Part shown: piece by piece, positions 18,946 to 30,859 of the stretch | How positions within the stretch are numbered: the stretch's first letter is position 1 | How the letters are laid out: each line of letters starts with the position of its first letter | From: Oopsacas minuta | Taxonomy: Eukaryota; Porifera; Hexactinellida; Lyssacinosida; Leucopsacidae | Direction: 5' to 3' | Assembly: GCA_024704765.1 (NCBI GenBank) | Contig: JAKMXF010000332.1 | Location: 1,309,861-1,373,860 of the forward strand | Length of the DNA: 64,000 nt | Made by a program: the position numbers and the translations under genes | The notes under the pieces: generated by a model | The model's input: the letters and a program-made list of their open reading frames with translations, nothing else | What the model was told of the DNA's origin: nothing | Database searches by the model: none

Positions 18946-21900
18946 TTACTTTCCAACACCAGGTATATTCTTGATAAGCATAGAATTATACCTACGCAGC
19001 TGTAGACAAACATTCCTTGCTATGGGTTGGTAGTCTGTCTCTTTTGTTTTGTTAGATATAAACTCTTCCATAGCGAAATTACTCTGTTGATGATGTTGCC
19101 ATTTCCGTTCCAGGTTGCAAAGTTGAACGTAAGTTTCATTATCATTCAGCAGCTGTTTAGCAGATTCATACGTTTGAGTGGTACGGGTTACCAAGTTCTT
19201 AAAATGTTCTCTCTGTAGAGTTAGATTTTCCTTCTCCTCGCCAAGACGAAAACGCTTCTCGGTTTCTGACTGTTCAAGTGCATTGAAGTCTGAGTAGAGT
19301 TTAATCTCAGAAACGAGGGTATTAACTTTACCCTAATTGTAGATATAAATCATAATAAATATTCTTGACTCATTAAATATACAAATAGCCAGGATCTTCC
19401 CGTATAGCATAACCAACTGGGATCCGAGTCTATTTCTAGAACTTGCATGGTTCCCTGTGGTACCGCCACCAGAACTTTGAGGATCTATTATGGATTCACA
19501 AAATTTGATAGCAAATCTTGTATAATAGTGGTGCATAAAATTTGGTAAAATTACGACTTTAAAATTTGAACATTGAGGTTACCTGTCTCATGCTAATCAT
19601 AACCATATTTCATTTATGTTGGCAATTATTGTATTATTTTGAACAACAAAATTGTATATAAATCATAGGAATTAGGGATAAATATTGTTAAATAAATTGA
19701 TATATAAATTCGGCGTTCAAATTTCTAAAGTTAGAAAATGACCTTAAAAGTGAATTGGAATCTGACCTAAAATATTTAGGGGAGTAAGAAATGACCTAAT
19801 TACAACAAAAATTAACACCCTAGGTGATGAGGGAGCATACATTAGCCAGAAATTGGTTTATGGTATGGTCAGAATGTTTGTAAAGTAGGTATTTGTCCAA
19901 CTTCACATCTTCAGAAACCCCTTCACATATCCCAAGAAACAATTACTGGCTAGCCATAGCCAAGCGTTCGTCGGTCAAAATATGAACCCAATTCTTCAGG
20001 AGCACCTTAAAATATACTTAATTAAAACGTTCTAGGTCATTTTCCTAATGCATTCGATCAATTTCCACGTTCCCATAATTCCATCAAACTCTGGTTTTCT
20101 TCAAGCCTCCAAAGATAGGTGGTTAGTCTCCTTTTATAATATTTTCAACATATGTATTGGTAATTTAATCTAAACTGTCTCCTCAAGGAGTATAACTTAA
20201 GAGCCTCTCCCCATTTTTGCGATATCCTAGAGTAGGTAAGCCTCGAATTCATCTTGTGTACTTCAGCAGTTAATAATGAATTGCTCAATAAAAATAAATA
20301 CACATATATTACTCACATTCAATTCCTCCAGTTCTGTCTTGAGCTTATCTTCCAGTTGACTAACCTTAGTCAAATCTGACTGCAATCTAACATTGTCTAA
20401 TTCTAGAGTTTGGGCAGTGGCTTCAGATTTATCTTTCTCAAACTTTTTATGCTTTAGGTCAGCCTGAAGTTGTTCATACTCTTGTAAGCTAGGAAGTTGT
20501 TTCGAAGAAGACAACACGCGACTAATGTCCTGCAGCTGGTCCACAATGGTCTGTTCTATGTTAGATCGCCGTTCTGTTTCTGTAGACCAGGCTTCTTCAA
20601 ATCCTTCCATAAACACTTTCATGTCTCCCTCCTTCTTCTTCATTTCCTGATACTTCTGGTGCTTCTCGCTATTAGCCTAAATAAAACACACAGATAGTTG
20701 CAAATTAGGTATTCACTCTATAATCCGGGAAGTAAGTTTCCCGCTTAATGTCATACTTCTCGTGCGTATGTGGCATTATCCGGGATAATCTAATATGTAT
20801 GTATGTGTTCAGTACTAAATAGCAACAAAGGTAGACACAACAACTACAGTCAAAACCGGTTATTTTCTGACTTGCAAAGAAATAGTAAGAAAAAAACAGG
20901 TTTCTACTGTAAATGCAAACGAGTTTGTTCACACCGAAAACTTTTGCAGACAATATTTCCAAGTGTTTCCTTCTAATAGATTTTTACAATGAACCTTCAA
21001 GCTGTAATTGACATTCAATTATCTTATATTATCCGGGAAGGATACCAAATCTGACCACATTTTTATGACGATATCGGGATATGACAATAACCGATGTTTT
21101 GAGTACAAGAATTGACTAGTGTGGTTTAGGATTTGAACTATTTATGATAATAAGAGGTTATTCTATTAAGCGGTATGATAATACGGAATCCATCTACATT
21201 CATTTATACAGAATTGTTCAACGGTTTGTGGTTAGAAGAAATTTGTTTACATTTAGTACAACTTAAGATAAGTTTTGATAACCCTATTACGTATAAGGGA
21301 AAATAGCTGAAAACTGTCATTTAACTACCTAACTTTCGGAAAATGGTGCCTGGTTAGGAGGTGACCGGATCTTGGAGGTGTGACTGTATTTTCTATTTTA
21401 GAAATATCGAAATGATATTATAATATAATACAGTCGAAACAGGTTTATTCTAACTTTTCATGTAATTCTTAATTTCTAACTACGTATTTGTAACGATTTA
21501 TGGTGCAAGCAGGTGCATTAAATCCCAACTTAACTAGTATTCTACATCGGATTATTCTAACTACAGTCGATCCTCCGAGATCCAGAACTCAAAGATCTGA
21601 GCACTATTTTACAAAAAGTTCGAAATGTATTTGAATATTTTCAGTTAATTTCCTTTAAAATAGAATTATCTTCAGCTGTATTTCACATCCAATAAGTTTC
21701 CCACTAACCACATACCGTTATGACATCTACATTCGCCAATTCAAAATACATCAAAATATAATATGTTATAAACAAAATGGATATCCCATAGAGTTAATGT
21801 TGTTCTGAGATCCAGGCAGTCTCCGCAAGAGACTGCCTGGATCTCAGAGGTTCGACAGTATTAGACCTCCAAAGAAATGGTTAGAAAATAGTCCAGCCGA

Positions 21901-24900
21901 GAGACTGGTAGTGCAGCTCAGGGTTATGTATTTTGTATTTTCAGGAAAAGCACGCAATCATATGATAAATCATGTAGATATAGACTTGAAAGTATGAATT
22001 TGTAATCTACAGACTCGATTACCTTTGACTAGCAGTTAAATTGAGATCTCTAGCTTGATTTTGAATAATATGCGAAAAGGTGTGAAATATGACTAAGCAT
22101 ATGATAAATCTGTGAATTTGTAACTTTCAGACAAAATCGGACTCTACGCACCCAATTACCTTTGACAATATGTTGGAACCTAATCTCTAGCAAGAATTTT
22201 GAATATACATAGAAAGGTGTTAAAATATGATTAATCACCAAAAGGATGTGAAATATTCACTTTAGAAAAATTCATACCCGAGGTGCAAATCTTCGACCCA
22301 AAATGTATATGTATGCCCATTTTCGTGTTAATTGGACCGCTAGATTTCTCTAAATCTTATTCAGTCATGTTGTTTGTTGTGACAATGTATAAATATAAAT
22401 CTTGATAATTAACAATAGATTTAAACCAAACTAATGAAAACTTTAGAGTTCAGACAATCAAATTGAAATATTTTGGATAAGATTGTACTACGTACGTATA
22501 AGTTGAAATTTAATATTCCTGATTGTAATTAATATACTCTACCTCTTCCATATCCCTGTCCACTTGTGTTATGTCAGCTTGTAGAGACTGTACTTGTTCC
22601 TGCGTTTGGGACAATCTGTCCTGTAACAGAGTTATCTCTTGATTATCTTGCTTAACCTGCTGTAGTAACTTTTCTCTCTCTTGTTCTGGAGTCAGGTTAG
22701 ATCTCTCATCAGCTTCCCTCTGAAGCTCTGATCTCTTCCTCTCCAGCTCCTGCAGCTGTGTCATTAGACGCACTGCTTCAGTCTTTACTTCACTGTTTAG
22801 AATCTATATCAAACACAATGTACAATTTATTTGACAAATCTAGCTGTGTATAATTATGATTGCTTCAAATTCTGAAATTCGTAAAATTAACGAGTCGCTC
22901 TATAAAAATACTTGGTGTTCATTTGGGAGAGGCTGGATCTAGTTCTAAATTATAAATAATATTTTGACAAAGCACCCTAAAACTTGATAAAACCTGGCCA
23001 CGACTGGCCACAGTGAGTTTTAGGGGTAATTAAGCCAAGGTAATATGTGTTCGGACACATCAAGTGACGTCAAAAGCTATGCATAAATGTTTCGATAGAG
23101 CCCGCAAGGTAAAACAGTATATTATAAATTTATAATATATTTTGTACTAGTAGTGTGAGTATGTGAGAAATGCGAACATACACGGTCAAGAGGGTCAGTA
23201 GTCTGGTGGCAGAGGTGCCAAACCTTACGATATTTGGTAGCGATCATTTCTCTTTTAGTTTCCTAGAGTCTAGACCATGTACAACGGGCGTTCAAAAAGT
23301 TCCCGACCCTACCCCATATTTTTGTAACTATACAGAATATACATGTACAATTGTTATATTTTCTCGAAATAATCACCATTAATGTCTATGACTCGTTGTA
23401 GACGTTCTAGCCATTTAAAAAATACATTTTTATAGTCCCGGTGGGATGTCTTTTGGGGATCTCCAAATTGCGTTCCCTAGGTCGATTCTGGTATCAAAAT
23501 GCCTGCCTGCCTACAGGTCCTTTTTCAACTTTGCAAATAGCCAGAAATCACAAGGAGCGAGGTCAGGTGAGTAGGGTGGGTGGTCTAGCTCAACAACTCT
23601 CATTCTATCCAACTCTGACTTTACGAGCTTAGTTTTATGTGGCCGTGCATTATCTTGCAATAATCGCATGCCCCGCGGTCCAGACTTTGGCCTCCGACCC
23701 CAGTAATGTTTATCTACTTCTGAGAGGCAACTGTTGGCATAAAAGTCCCGGTAATTGTTTTCCCTTTTGGCATTATAATCTGGGTAACTAGGCCATATGC
23801 ATCAAAGAAAATTGAGTACATGACCTTCTGATCTCTGAAGTCCGGCCTAGGATTGAGAGGAGGCGCCTCACCTTTTACGACACATACCTTATTTCTTTCT
23901 TTGGATAGTGGCTCGTCGTATCTTATCCAAGTCTCGTCACCAATAATGATTTCTGCCAGCCTTCTTGGATCCGAGTCTTTATACTCAGAGAACATTTTTC
24001 TTGCACAAGTTACCCGAAGGTCCTTTTGGTCCTTTGTAAGGGAATGCGGGATCCACCTCGAACAAATTTTGGTAACTCTCAGCTCATCGATAAGTATGGA
24101 ATGAACAGCTCCCGTTGAGATCCCTACACTCGTAGCTAACTCCTCAACAGTGATATGAGGATTTTCTTCAATTCTCCAGCGAATTTCAGAGGTGTTACTG
24201 CTAGTGACGGCTGATCTGGGAAGCCCGATTCGTTCCTCATCTTCCAGTGACTCTCGTCCTTCGCGAAACCGCTTGGCCCACTCCTTCACAGTAGTATATG
24301 AAAGGCTAGCATCTCCATAAACGACTTCCAAGTCAATGAGAATATCCTTCGGGCCAATACCAAGAAGCGTGCGAATTTTGATATAGTATCAGGGCGTTCA
24401 ATAAGTCTTGCGGGTCATGTTATATCTCAGGAAATAGTCAAGTAATATATCTAACTTTCATATATTATAAGCCCATATAGTTAAACTCCATATACTGAAA
24501 GTTTCAAGCTTATTCAATACAAATTATGAATTTTTGAGATATTACGTGTAGTCAATTCATACCTACTGTTCAATTTATAGCTTCAAAGGATGATAATTCA
24601 ACCTCAAATGGCGAGCTTTCATAGAGTTTCGCACACTACTCAAGATCTAGCCCGTACAGATCTTCAGCGAGTTACAGAAGATATTGTGCGTGGATTGCCC
24701 TTTCAGATCTACTGTAGAGCATGGGCTGCCCGTTTTAGATCTGGTGATGCTGATGTCACAGATTTGCCTGGATTTGGAAGACCGGTATCCGCCACTAATT
24801 CAGAGAATATCACACTGATTGAAAGTACGGTCATGGAAGACAAGTGCATTACTGTCAATCAGTTAGGACAAAGAGTGGAGATTTCATTGGGAGCTATTCA

Positions 24901-27864
24901 TACAATTCTGACGTCACCAAAAATTGTGGGTTAAAAGTATACTACGATACGTCTTCATTGAAAGACGTATAAACAACTTAGGTAACATAAGGCCAGGTTA
25001 ACCTGGCTAAAACTTGGTCAGTTTGCATTACTTACACAGTCCTAAGCTATACAAGAGGTGAGCGAAGGCCGCCTTATGGGAACACGATCACGAAATAATC
25101 GCGAACCGCAGAGTGTAAGAAAGTTTTGCTTGCTTGTATAAATAAATAATGATGAATAAATCCTATTGCTATAATTGTTACCTCTTCTTCATACATTTGT
25201 GCTAGTCTCCTAGCTTTCAATAGCTGTTCTTCTTGCTGGTCAATATTCTGCTGCATTACTTCTATTTCTCGACGTATATCTCTGTACTTGTCTTGTTCTA
25301 CTTCTTCCAACTGCCCCACTACTCGCTCAGTCTGCTGGCGCTCTTCTAACATCTGTTGTTCAGCCAATTGTACTTCTTCTTCTTTCTTTTGTCTCTCTGA
25401 GAATACCTATAACCATTAATTAATGATATTTGGCAAAATATTCACTAGAAGCATCAAATTTCCTAACCATATGTAACGAATTTATCATTCACGCATGTTG
25501 GTATAACGGGTCTAAACGATTTCTAATATTCCAATGAATGTATCGCAATATTTGACTACAGCAATTATACTATAGTCGGAGAGCCTGCTAGTTTCTGAAT
25601 CAATAACTTCTAATTATTAATCTATTTAGATTGGACGTGTTAATCGAATTTCGAAACGTTTAGGTGCGACCACTGGACATCATTAGAGCAGTTATACCTA
25701 GCCCTTATAACCCAAATGCGATATTTTACACATTCAGTAGACCCCCTTCATAGAATGCAATATATAATTTGAGAACCTGTGGACCCCCTGATATCGTCTG
25801 TGGACCATCAAAGGTCCATTGGGAACCGATACTTCATAGGAAATACGATTGCTGTTAGAATTTCAAATGATATCAATTGATAGAAATCTTCCGCGAGGTA
25901 TATATTTATCTATACAGCTATGGAAAGTAGCATAAAACGTCAGATCTCATCCCAATAAAAGCATGTATGAGTATCAAATGAAATCTGAAAGATATTCTGG
26001 CATCAATGGGTGGTTTACTTTGTTATGTTAAATTGTGTTGCATTCTCACAAACTAAAATATATAGTTAGGAGATGTGGCTGATGGAAACTGTACCATACT
26101 TCATATCTACAGGCCTCATCTATTAAGCTTATAACTTCAATAAAGTATATGTCCAAAAGCCGTAACCAGACTTCTTAAAATTCCCGCCATGGATTTTGGA
26201 GTGATCCGGTTGAAAACTCACTCGCCATAGAAACAGTAATATCAGCACTAAAAAGATCAACCGTCTTGGTGGACCCCAAGTAATAGTTGTCCCAGGGTCT
26301 ATCAAGGGGAAATTGGAAGTTGTTTGGACATATTTTTAATATACTAGTAGTTGACAACCCCTAATTGTCGTTCCAGGAACTCTTGAATGACAAAATATAG
26401 GCAACGGATATTCTAGGGGTGAAAGCTCAGGGTAGTAAAATCCCTATACAAAAGTTGTGATTCTTCTAAAGACAATGTAATTAACTGATATATCCCACAC
26501 GTCCTAATTGCTTTCCTAGCAAATAATCCATTCATAATTATCATTATAACTATGTATAGATGAGCATTTACAAACAATCTAATAATTAGATACAAATACA
26601 CGAAAGATACATCAGGCTGTGAATCACGATATCCATCAAATGGACTATACATTTGTACCTACAATTTATCAAGAGCTTTTTATTAAATATAGTACAATAT
26701 AAAACTAAAATGTCCAGCCTTAGGAAACGAAGTCTCTAGCATCAATTTGAAATAAGGTGTGAAATAATAAATCTGTGAATTTGTAACTTTCAGACTCTCA
26801 AAATCTCAAAATCGGACTCTACTCACCAAATTATCCCTAAAAACATGTTGAAACCTAATCTCTAGCATGAATTTGAATTTACCATAGAAAGGTGTGAAAA
26901 ATTCATACCCGAGGTGTAAATCTCCGACCCAAAAATGTACACGTTACCAATTTTCGTGTAAATCTGACTGTTAGATTTCGCGCGGCGGCGCAGACAGACA
27001 GACAGACGAACGAACGACGTCGCACATCGTCCATGCCACTATGGCATCTCCCTATAAGAGCTGCACTAAAAATACAATACCGTCCCCGGCCCAGCTTCCC
27101 ACAAAATCATAGATAAGAAAGGAGCAATTACTTTCCATGGCCAAAACTATATAATTTAGATTATGTAAATCTAATCATTACACAGAAGACATCCTCAGGG
27201 TATCCGAATTATTCATTCAATATATTTCCAAAAGTTATTTGATAGATAAATACTAATTGTGATGAGTATAACATTATATGGTGCTATCATAAACATGAAC
27301 TTGTGATACCTTGCGGATCCCTAAATTACTTCATATCGTTTCGTAGCAATAATTTTCACATAATTGAGAAGTAGTACTCACTTGCTCTACAATCATAGCT
27401 TCCCTCTTATTCTCCATTCGTATAGCCTCACACTCTTGCACAACATCCTCTATCCCAGAACCTGTTCCCACTCGCTCCATCAACAGATTATAATCATTCA
27501 TGTCTCCTCTCAGCCCTGATATTTCTGTAGCTAATTGCTGTGCTCTCTGCTCGTACAAAATGTAATTAGCATTGTCTTCTTCATATACGTCTAACTCACG
27601 AGTTATCTTAGCTTTCTCCAACCCCAGCTCTTGGATTTTACCTCTTAACAGTCCTAGATAGTAAGTGCGGTCTTGTACTGACCTCTCTGGTCCAAGACCT
27701 TTAGCGGCGGTTTTCACCCCAGTGAGTCCCTGCTGAGTAACTGGCCGGTCTGGTACTCTGATGTTAGCTCGACTACCAGGACGAGGAGGAGGAGCACCTG
27801 TAGCTAGACGACGAGTGGAGCTAGGTCGAGCTGACATTCCATTCCCACCTAAGTTGCTAGACAT
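18946..27864 (-). CDS. IFT74: Intraflagellar transport protein 74, five coding exons
   Basis: Coding exons on the minus strand: 27382-27864, 25182-25406, 22543-22803, 20317-20676 and 18946-19332. All junctions are phase 0 with GT donors and AG acceptors. The protein has 571 residues (about 600 in vertebrates). The N-terminal 80 residues are basic and disordered with GSRANIRVPDRPVTQQGLTG, the IFT74 signature and tubulin-binding tail region. The rest is almost wholly coiled coil: YYLGLLRGKI, then EREKLLQQVKQDNQEI, then NLERKWQHHQQSNFAMEEFI and DYQPIARN near the C-terminus. IFT74 pairs with IFT81 in the IFT-B core, carrying tubulin along the ciliary axoneme. The introns of 1-2.4 kb hold transposon remnants. 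Exon borders are inferred from splice signals and collinearity with the family. Confidence 0.95.
21564..21858. mobile_element. MITE with TA target duplication and a 19-bp perfect hairpin (IFT74 intron 3)
   Basis: Ends CAGTCGATCCTCCGAGATCC at 21564 and the inverse of CTGTCGAACCTCTGAGATCC ending at 21858 are imperfect TIRs flanked by TA (21562-21563 and 21859-21860). The right end contains a perfect stem 21805-21823/21829-21847 with a 5-nt loop. TA sites and CAGT-type ends fit a pogo/Tc1-type non-autonomous element. Confidence 0.65.
21885..22400. repeat. Repeat family B copy in IFT74 intron 3
   Basis: Shares GTCCAGCCGAGAGACTGGTA-type start, TCTCTAGC, GGACTCTACGCACCCAATTA and ATAGAAAGGTGT phrases with 2039-2960 and 26700-27060. 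Confidence 0.7.
23284..24380 (-). pseudogene. Mariner (DD34D) transposase remnant in IFT74 intron 2
   Basis: Reads on the minus strand from KIRTLLGIGPKDIL near 24378, through VYGDASLSYTTVKEWAKRF and the first catalytic Asp in IIGDETWIRYDE, then a frameshift near 23745. It continues with LLQDNARPHKTK and HPPYSPDLAPCDFWLF; 34 residues separate the second and third Asp, so it is classical DD34D mariner. Further breaks follow, and the C-terminal motif FKWLERLQRVIDINGDYFEK ends at about 23358. The left end at about 23285 reads CGGGCGTTCAAAAAGTTCCC, a probable TIR. The 5' end is missing where the next element begins. Confidence 0.85.
24388..24931 (+). pseudogene. Second mariner remnant, N-terminal half only
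   Basis: Begins with GGGCGTTCAATAAGTCTTGC, resembling the left TIR of the neighbouring mariner, then a frame (24590-24934) with WAARFRSGDADVTDLPGFGRP and the second HTH region ending LGAIHTIL. The catalytic domain is absent: sequence switches at about 24910 to a repeat phrase (GACGTCACCAAAAATTGT) also found at 35817 and about 47140. It appears to have inserted into or replaced the 5' end of the mariner at 23284-24380. Confidence 0.65.
24992..25007. repeat. Perfect 16-nt palindrome
   Basis: GCCAGGTTAACCTGGC equals its reverse complement. A related imperfect hairpin built on GGCCAGG/CCTGGCC lies at about 38696-38730. Confidence 0.7.
26700..27060. repeat. Repeat family B copy in IFT74 intron 1, with GACAGACA tract
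   Basis: Contains the CTCTAGCATGAATTTGAATT and ATAGAAAGGTGTGAAAA phrases. It ends in GCGCGGCGGCGCAGACAGACAGACAGACGAACGAACGA-type low-complexity sequence near 26980-27016, typical of SINE-like 3' ends. Confidence 0.65.
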
Positions 27865-28451
27865 CTTCAGCTAATATAGGATGACATTTGTACAGGATAT
27901 TCGCCAAAATTACTGTGTCCATGATTTTAATACATAATTACAGGATTCTCGAGATTATAATTTTGAATGGAAGGGTGTGATTAGAGAACGACGCTCATGA
28001 AGAATGTCAAATTTACCCAATGTACGATTGCTATAGATCATGACTCATATTAACATGCATGTAGATAACATATAATCTTGCTTTCACATAGCTCGTACTT
28101 TACACATTCCCGAAAATATACAAGAACTTCTTAAACTGGCTATCACTACAGCAATGTTAAATGAAATTTCACGCTATTTCTATTACAAAACTAAACATCA
28201 ATTTATAGTTTTAATCAGTGCCGTCTTTAGGAATTAGTAGGCCCCAGTACCGGATCTAAGGTGGGATGTGGCCATGTGGGGGATGCAAATTTGGGCCCAA
28301 ATATGTGTCCCCAGCATTATCACTATATCCATTATACACATCGGCGTAAAGTTTTGTCCAAAAGTCACAAAATCTGGGGGGGTGGGGCGTGAATACAACA
28401 TACGTTAGCACATGATTACCGTAACTAACTCAAACATATAATTTTCTACTA
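27865..28451. other. Intergenic: IFT74 5' flank
   Basis: Holds the presumed promoter of the minus-strand IFT74 gene. From about 28217 (CAGTGCCGTCTTTAGG) to 28400 the sequence is G-rich with GGCGTAAAGTTTTGTCC. It may be the end of the adjoining hAT element, since GGCGTAAAGTCTGGGGGG occurs inverted near 31000-31025. That is weak evidence. Confidence 0.35.
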
Positions 28452-30859
28452 TTAGTCTATTGCAATCTCTAATTTAAATGGATGGCTAGGTCCGAACAAG
28501 TTACGGCGCTGCATTGTTCTGCCAATAAACTCTTCCATTAGAGGTCTGATATCCATTTCTTCAGTGATGTCCTTGTGTGCTGCAAGAACAGCGCAGTGAT
28601 TGAGGCGCTGCTGAGACTGAGAATTTCTCAGCCAGGTGTGGATCCTCCACATCATACTAAAGGAGCGCTCAGCCTCATACACTGATACTGTTAGACATAC
28701 ATAAATGGTGCATACCATGTGCAGATTTGGTAGTAGAAACTTGAGTGCTGTCTCTTCTACGAAATTCGAACGCAGAATTTTGATGGTTGGTACGACTCCA
28801 TTTCCTTCACATAGGGCGAACCAATTGCGCAGTTCTTGTCTGAGCATCTCAAACTGTACATCACCTTCATAGAATTGAACCAATTCAATTAAATCTGCAT
28901 CTGACATTTTGGGGTCTTCTAGAGATTTGCACACCAGTTCCACTATTCCTAAGTCATTAGCAGAATACCTAGCTATGAGTGCATTCGAACGAACATTCAT
29001 CACAGCCAAATATAGACCAGTGTAAAACTCTTTTATTTGATCTTCTGTCACCGGGTTCTGGGTAGCAGTTCGAGTCCGTGCACCACGTGCTCGTTCAACT
29101 CTGGGCAATGCAGGCAAACCAGATGTGGGTCATCAAGGGCCGAAAACTTAGCAGCGACGTACAGCTCTGCTGCGTTTGTGCAGTTGATTACTTCAGCCGA
29201 AAGAGATAAGGCCAAAGTACCAACCCAGTTTCTGACTTCTCCTGCTGTAGCATGCCTGCTCTGGCATTGCACATGGATTGGGTAAACTTTCCATAGAACA
29301 GCCTGGACAATTCTGAGGCAAAAATAGTTTTGAAATGTCTCAAGACCCCTAAGATAACTCTCGGCCCACTCTTTGTTCTTAGCAGGCTCGGTGCGATCAT
29401 TCCTAAGTTCATCCATGAACTCCAAAATAGAGGCGTAATGAGCTAAGAAAGCGTCCACAGCAGGCAATCGCATCACTCAGCGTGTAGGACAAAGAGGTCT
29501 GAGAACAATGTTGTGAAGGTGAGGATTATCATCCATCTCCAGATCTTTGATGACATTGTTGAATCTGTTGAGCTTCTTTGGTGAATTCTTGATGAAGTGA
29601 ACCACAGAATACATAAGCTCCAGGGCTATGGACACCTCAGGAATCACTCCCAATGAATCTTGGACGCACAAGTTCAACTGGTGGCCGAGACAATACAGGT
29701 ACAATGCTTTTGAATTTCAGTCGACAGTTTAGCCTGCAGCCAATTATGTTTTCCGGCAACATTTGCTGCTCCGTCATATCCTTGTCCTCGAATCCCGGAA
29801 AAAGGTAAAGCAAAAGCTAGCAATGAAGTCTTCACAAGATACAGAAGAGTGTCGGCGTTAGTTCTACTTGTTGTGTGAAAACCTAGAAAGACCTCTTCAC
29901 TTTCCATATGGGCATAACAGAAACGAATGCAGAAGAAAACTTGCTCCTTTCTGTTGATGTCGGATGTCTCGTCCAGAATTATTGAGTATATAGGCTGTTC
30001 TTCCAACAGATCCTGAATTAATGCGAGTAATAAGATGGAGCTGGGGGCCATGGGCGAAGATCTCCAAAATTTCGTTCTGGTATTGAGGTGTCAGATATTT
30101 GAATTTGTTGTCGGTAGTGATGTAGTTTTGAACAGAAGTATTGAACTCTCCAATTAACTTGAACAAGCAGTTGAAGTTGCCAGTGTTATCTTCATCACGG
30201 TGACCACGCAAAGCCAGACCCTGGTGCCCACATACTCTTACAACCTCGAACACAGCCTCCAGGCCAATCCTGTTCTGCTCGTAATCATTCGCGACCCGTT
30301 AATCTAAAATCACCCGATGAATATGTGCCAGTTTCACCGCACTCAGCGCGTATTCTCCCCTCTTATGAATTCCACTACCGTCGTGTTTCAAGATCCCATC
30401 GCGCCCCTTTTTGAAGTGGCCCATCCAGCCTCCTTGTTGATCCACAACATATTATTGCCACCTTCATATGTCTCGTGTCAGCATGGTTGAAACGCTTGTA
30501 CTTGAGAACCCAAAACAGGTCATGCAGTACAACGATTTCCTGTCTTCTGCCAACTTCAAACAGGAAAACTCTCCAAACCAACTACTGTTCATCTTGTGAT
30601 TTGATGTGTTCGTCTTAGGCATTTGGTAAGGAAGCTCGTACATGTTCTGGGTATCAGGGATCTCCAGTTCAATGACTTCAATAGGAGAAGCAGAGTTCGC
30701 GTCACCAAGTTCTTCACCATGCTCAGCAATTTGCAGAACATTTCCCAAGTTCTCTAATACGGAAGCCGTGGTTTCTAAGGGAGAAGTCATCTGCTTCTTG
30801 GAAATGAAGTGGGTCAAAAGAGTTTGACCTTGCTTCCTTTTCGTGGACTGCTCTGTCAT
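28452..30859 (-). pseudogene. Broken hAT-superfamily transposase (TTF/ZMYM-like)
   Basis: Minus-strand frames run in hAT order. They start at MTEQSTKRKQGQTLLTHFIS (ATG at 30859), then a TTF-type zinc-finger stretch (SWFGEFSCLKLAEDRKSLYC), a region like DUF4371 with IYSIILDETSDINRKEQVFF and GIRGQGYDGAANVAGKHNWLQ, then YCLGHQLNLCVQDSLG. The C-terminal hAT dimerisation block VSVYEAERSFSMMWRIHTWL ends at 28452. Frame changes occur near 30460, 30300, 29900-30050, 29690, 29470 and 29050, so no full protein can be made. Similar genes are sometimes domesticated (ZMYM and ZBED types); here the multiple breaks argue against function. Confidence 0.85.

Noticed and set aside
28452-30859. hAT-derived gene as a domesticated host gene
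   Set aside because: Several independent frame breaks across all domains; introns at these places are not supported by splice signals that I could see.
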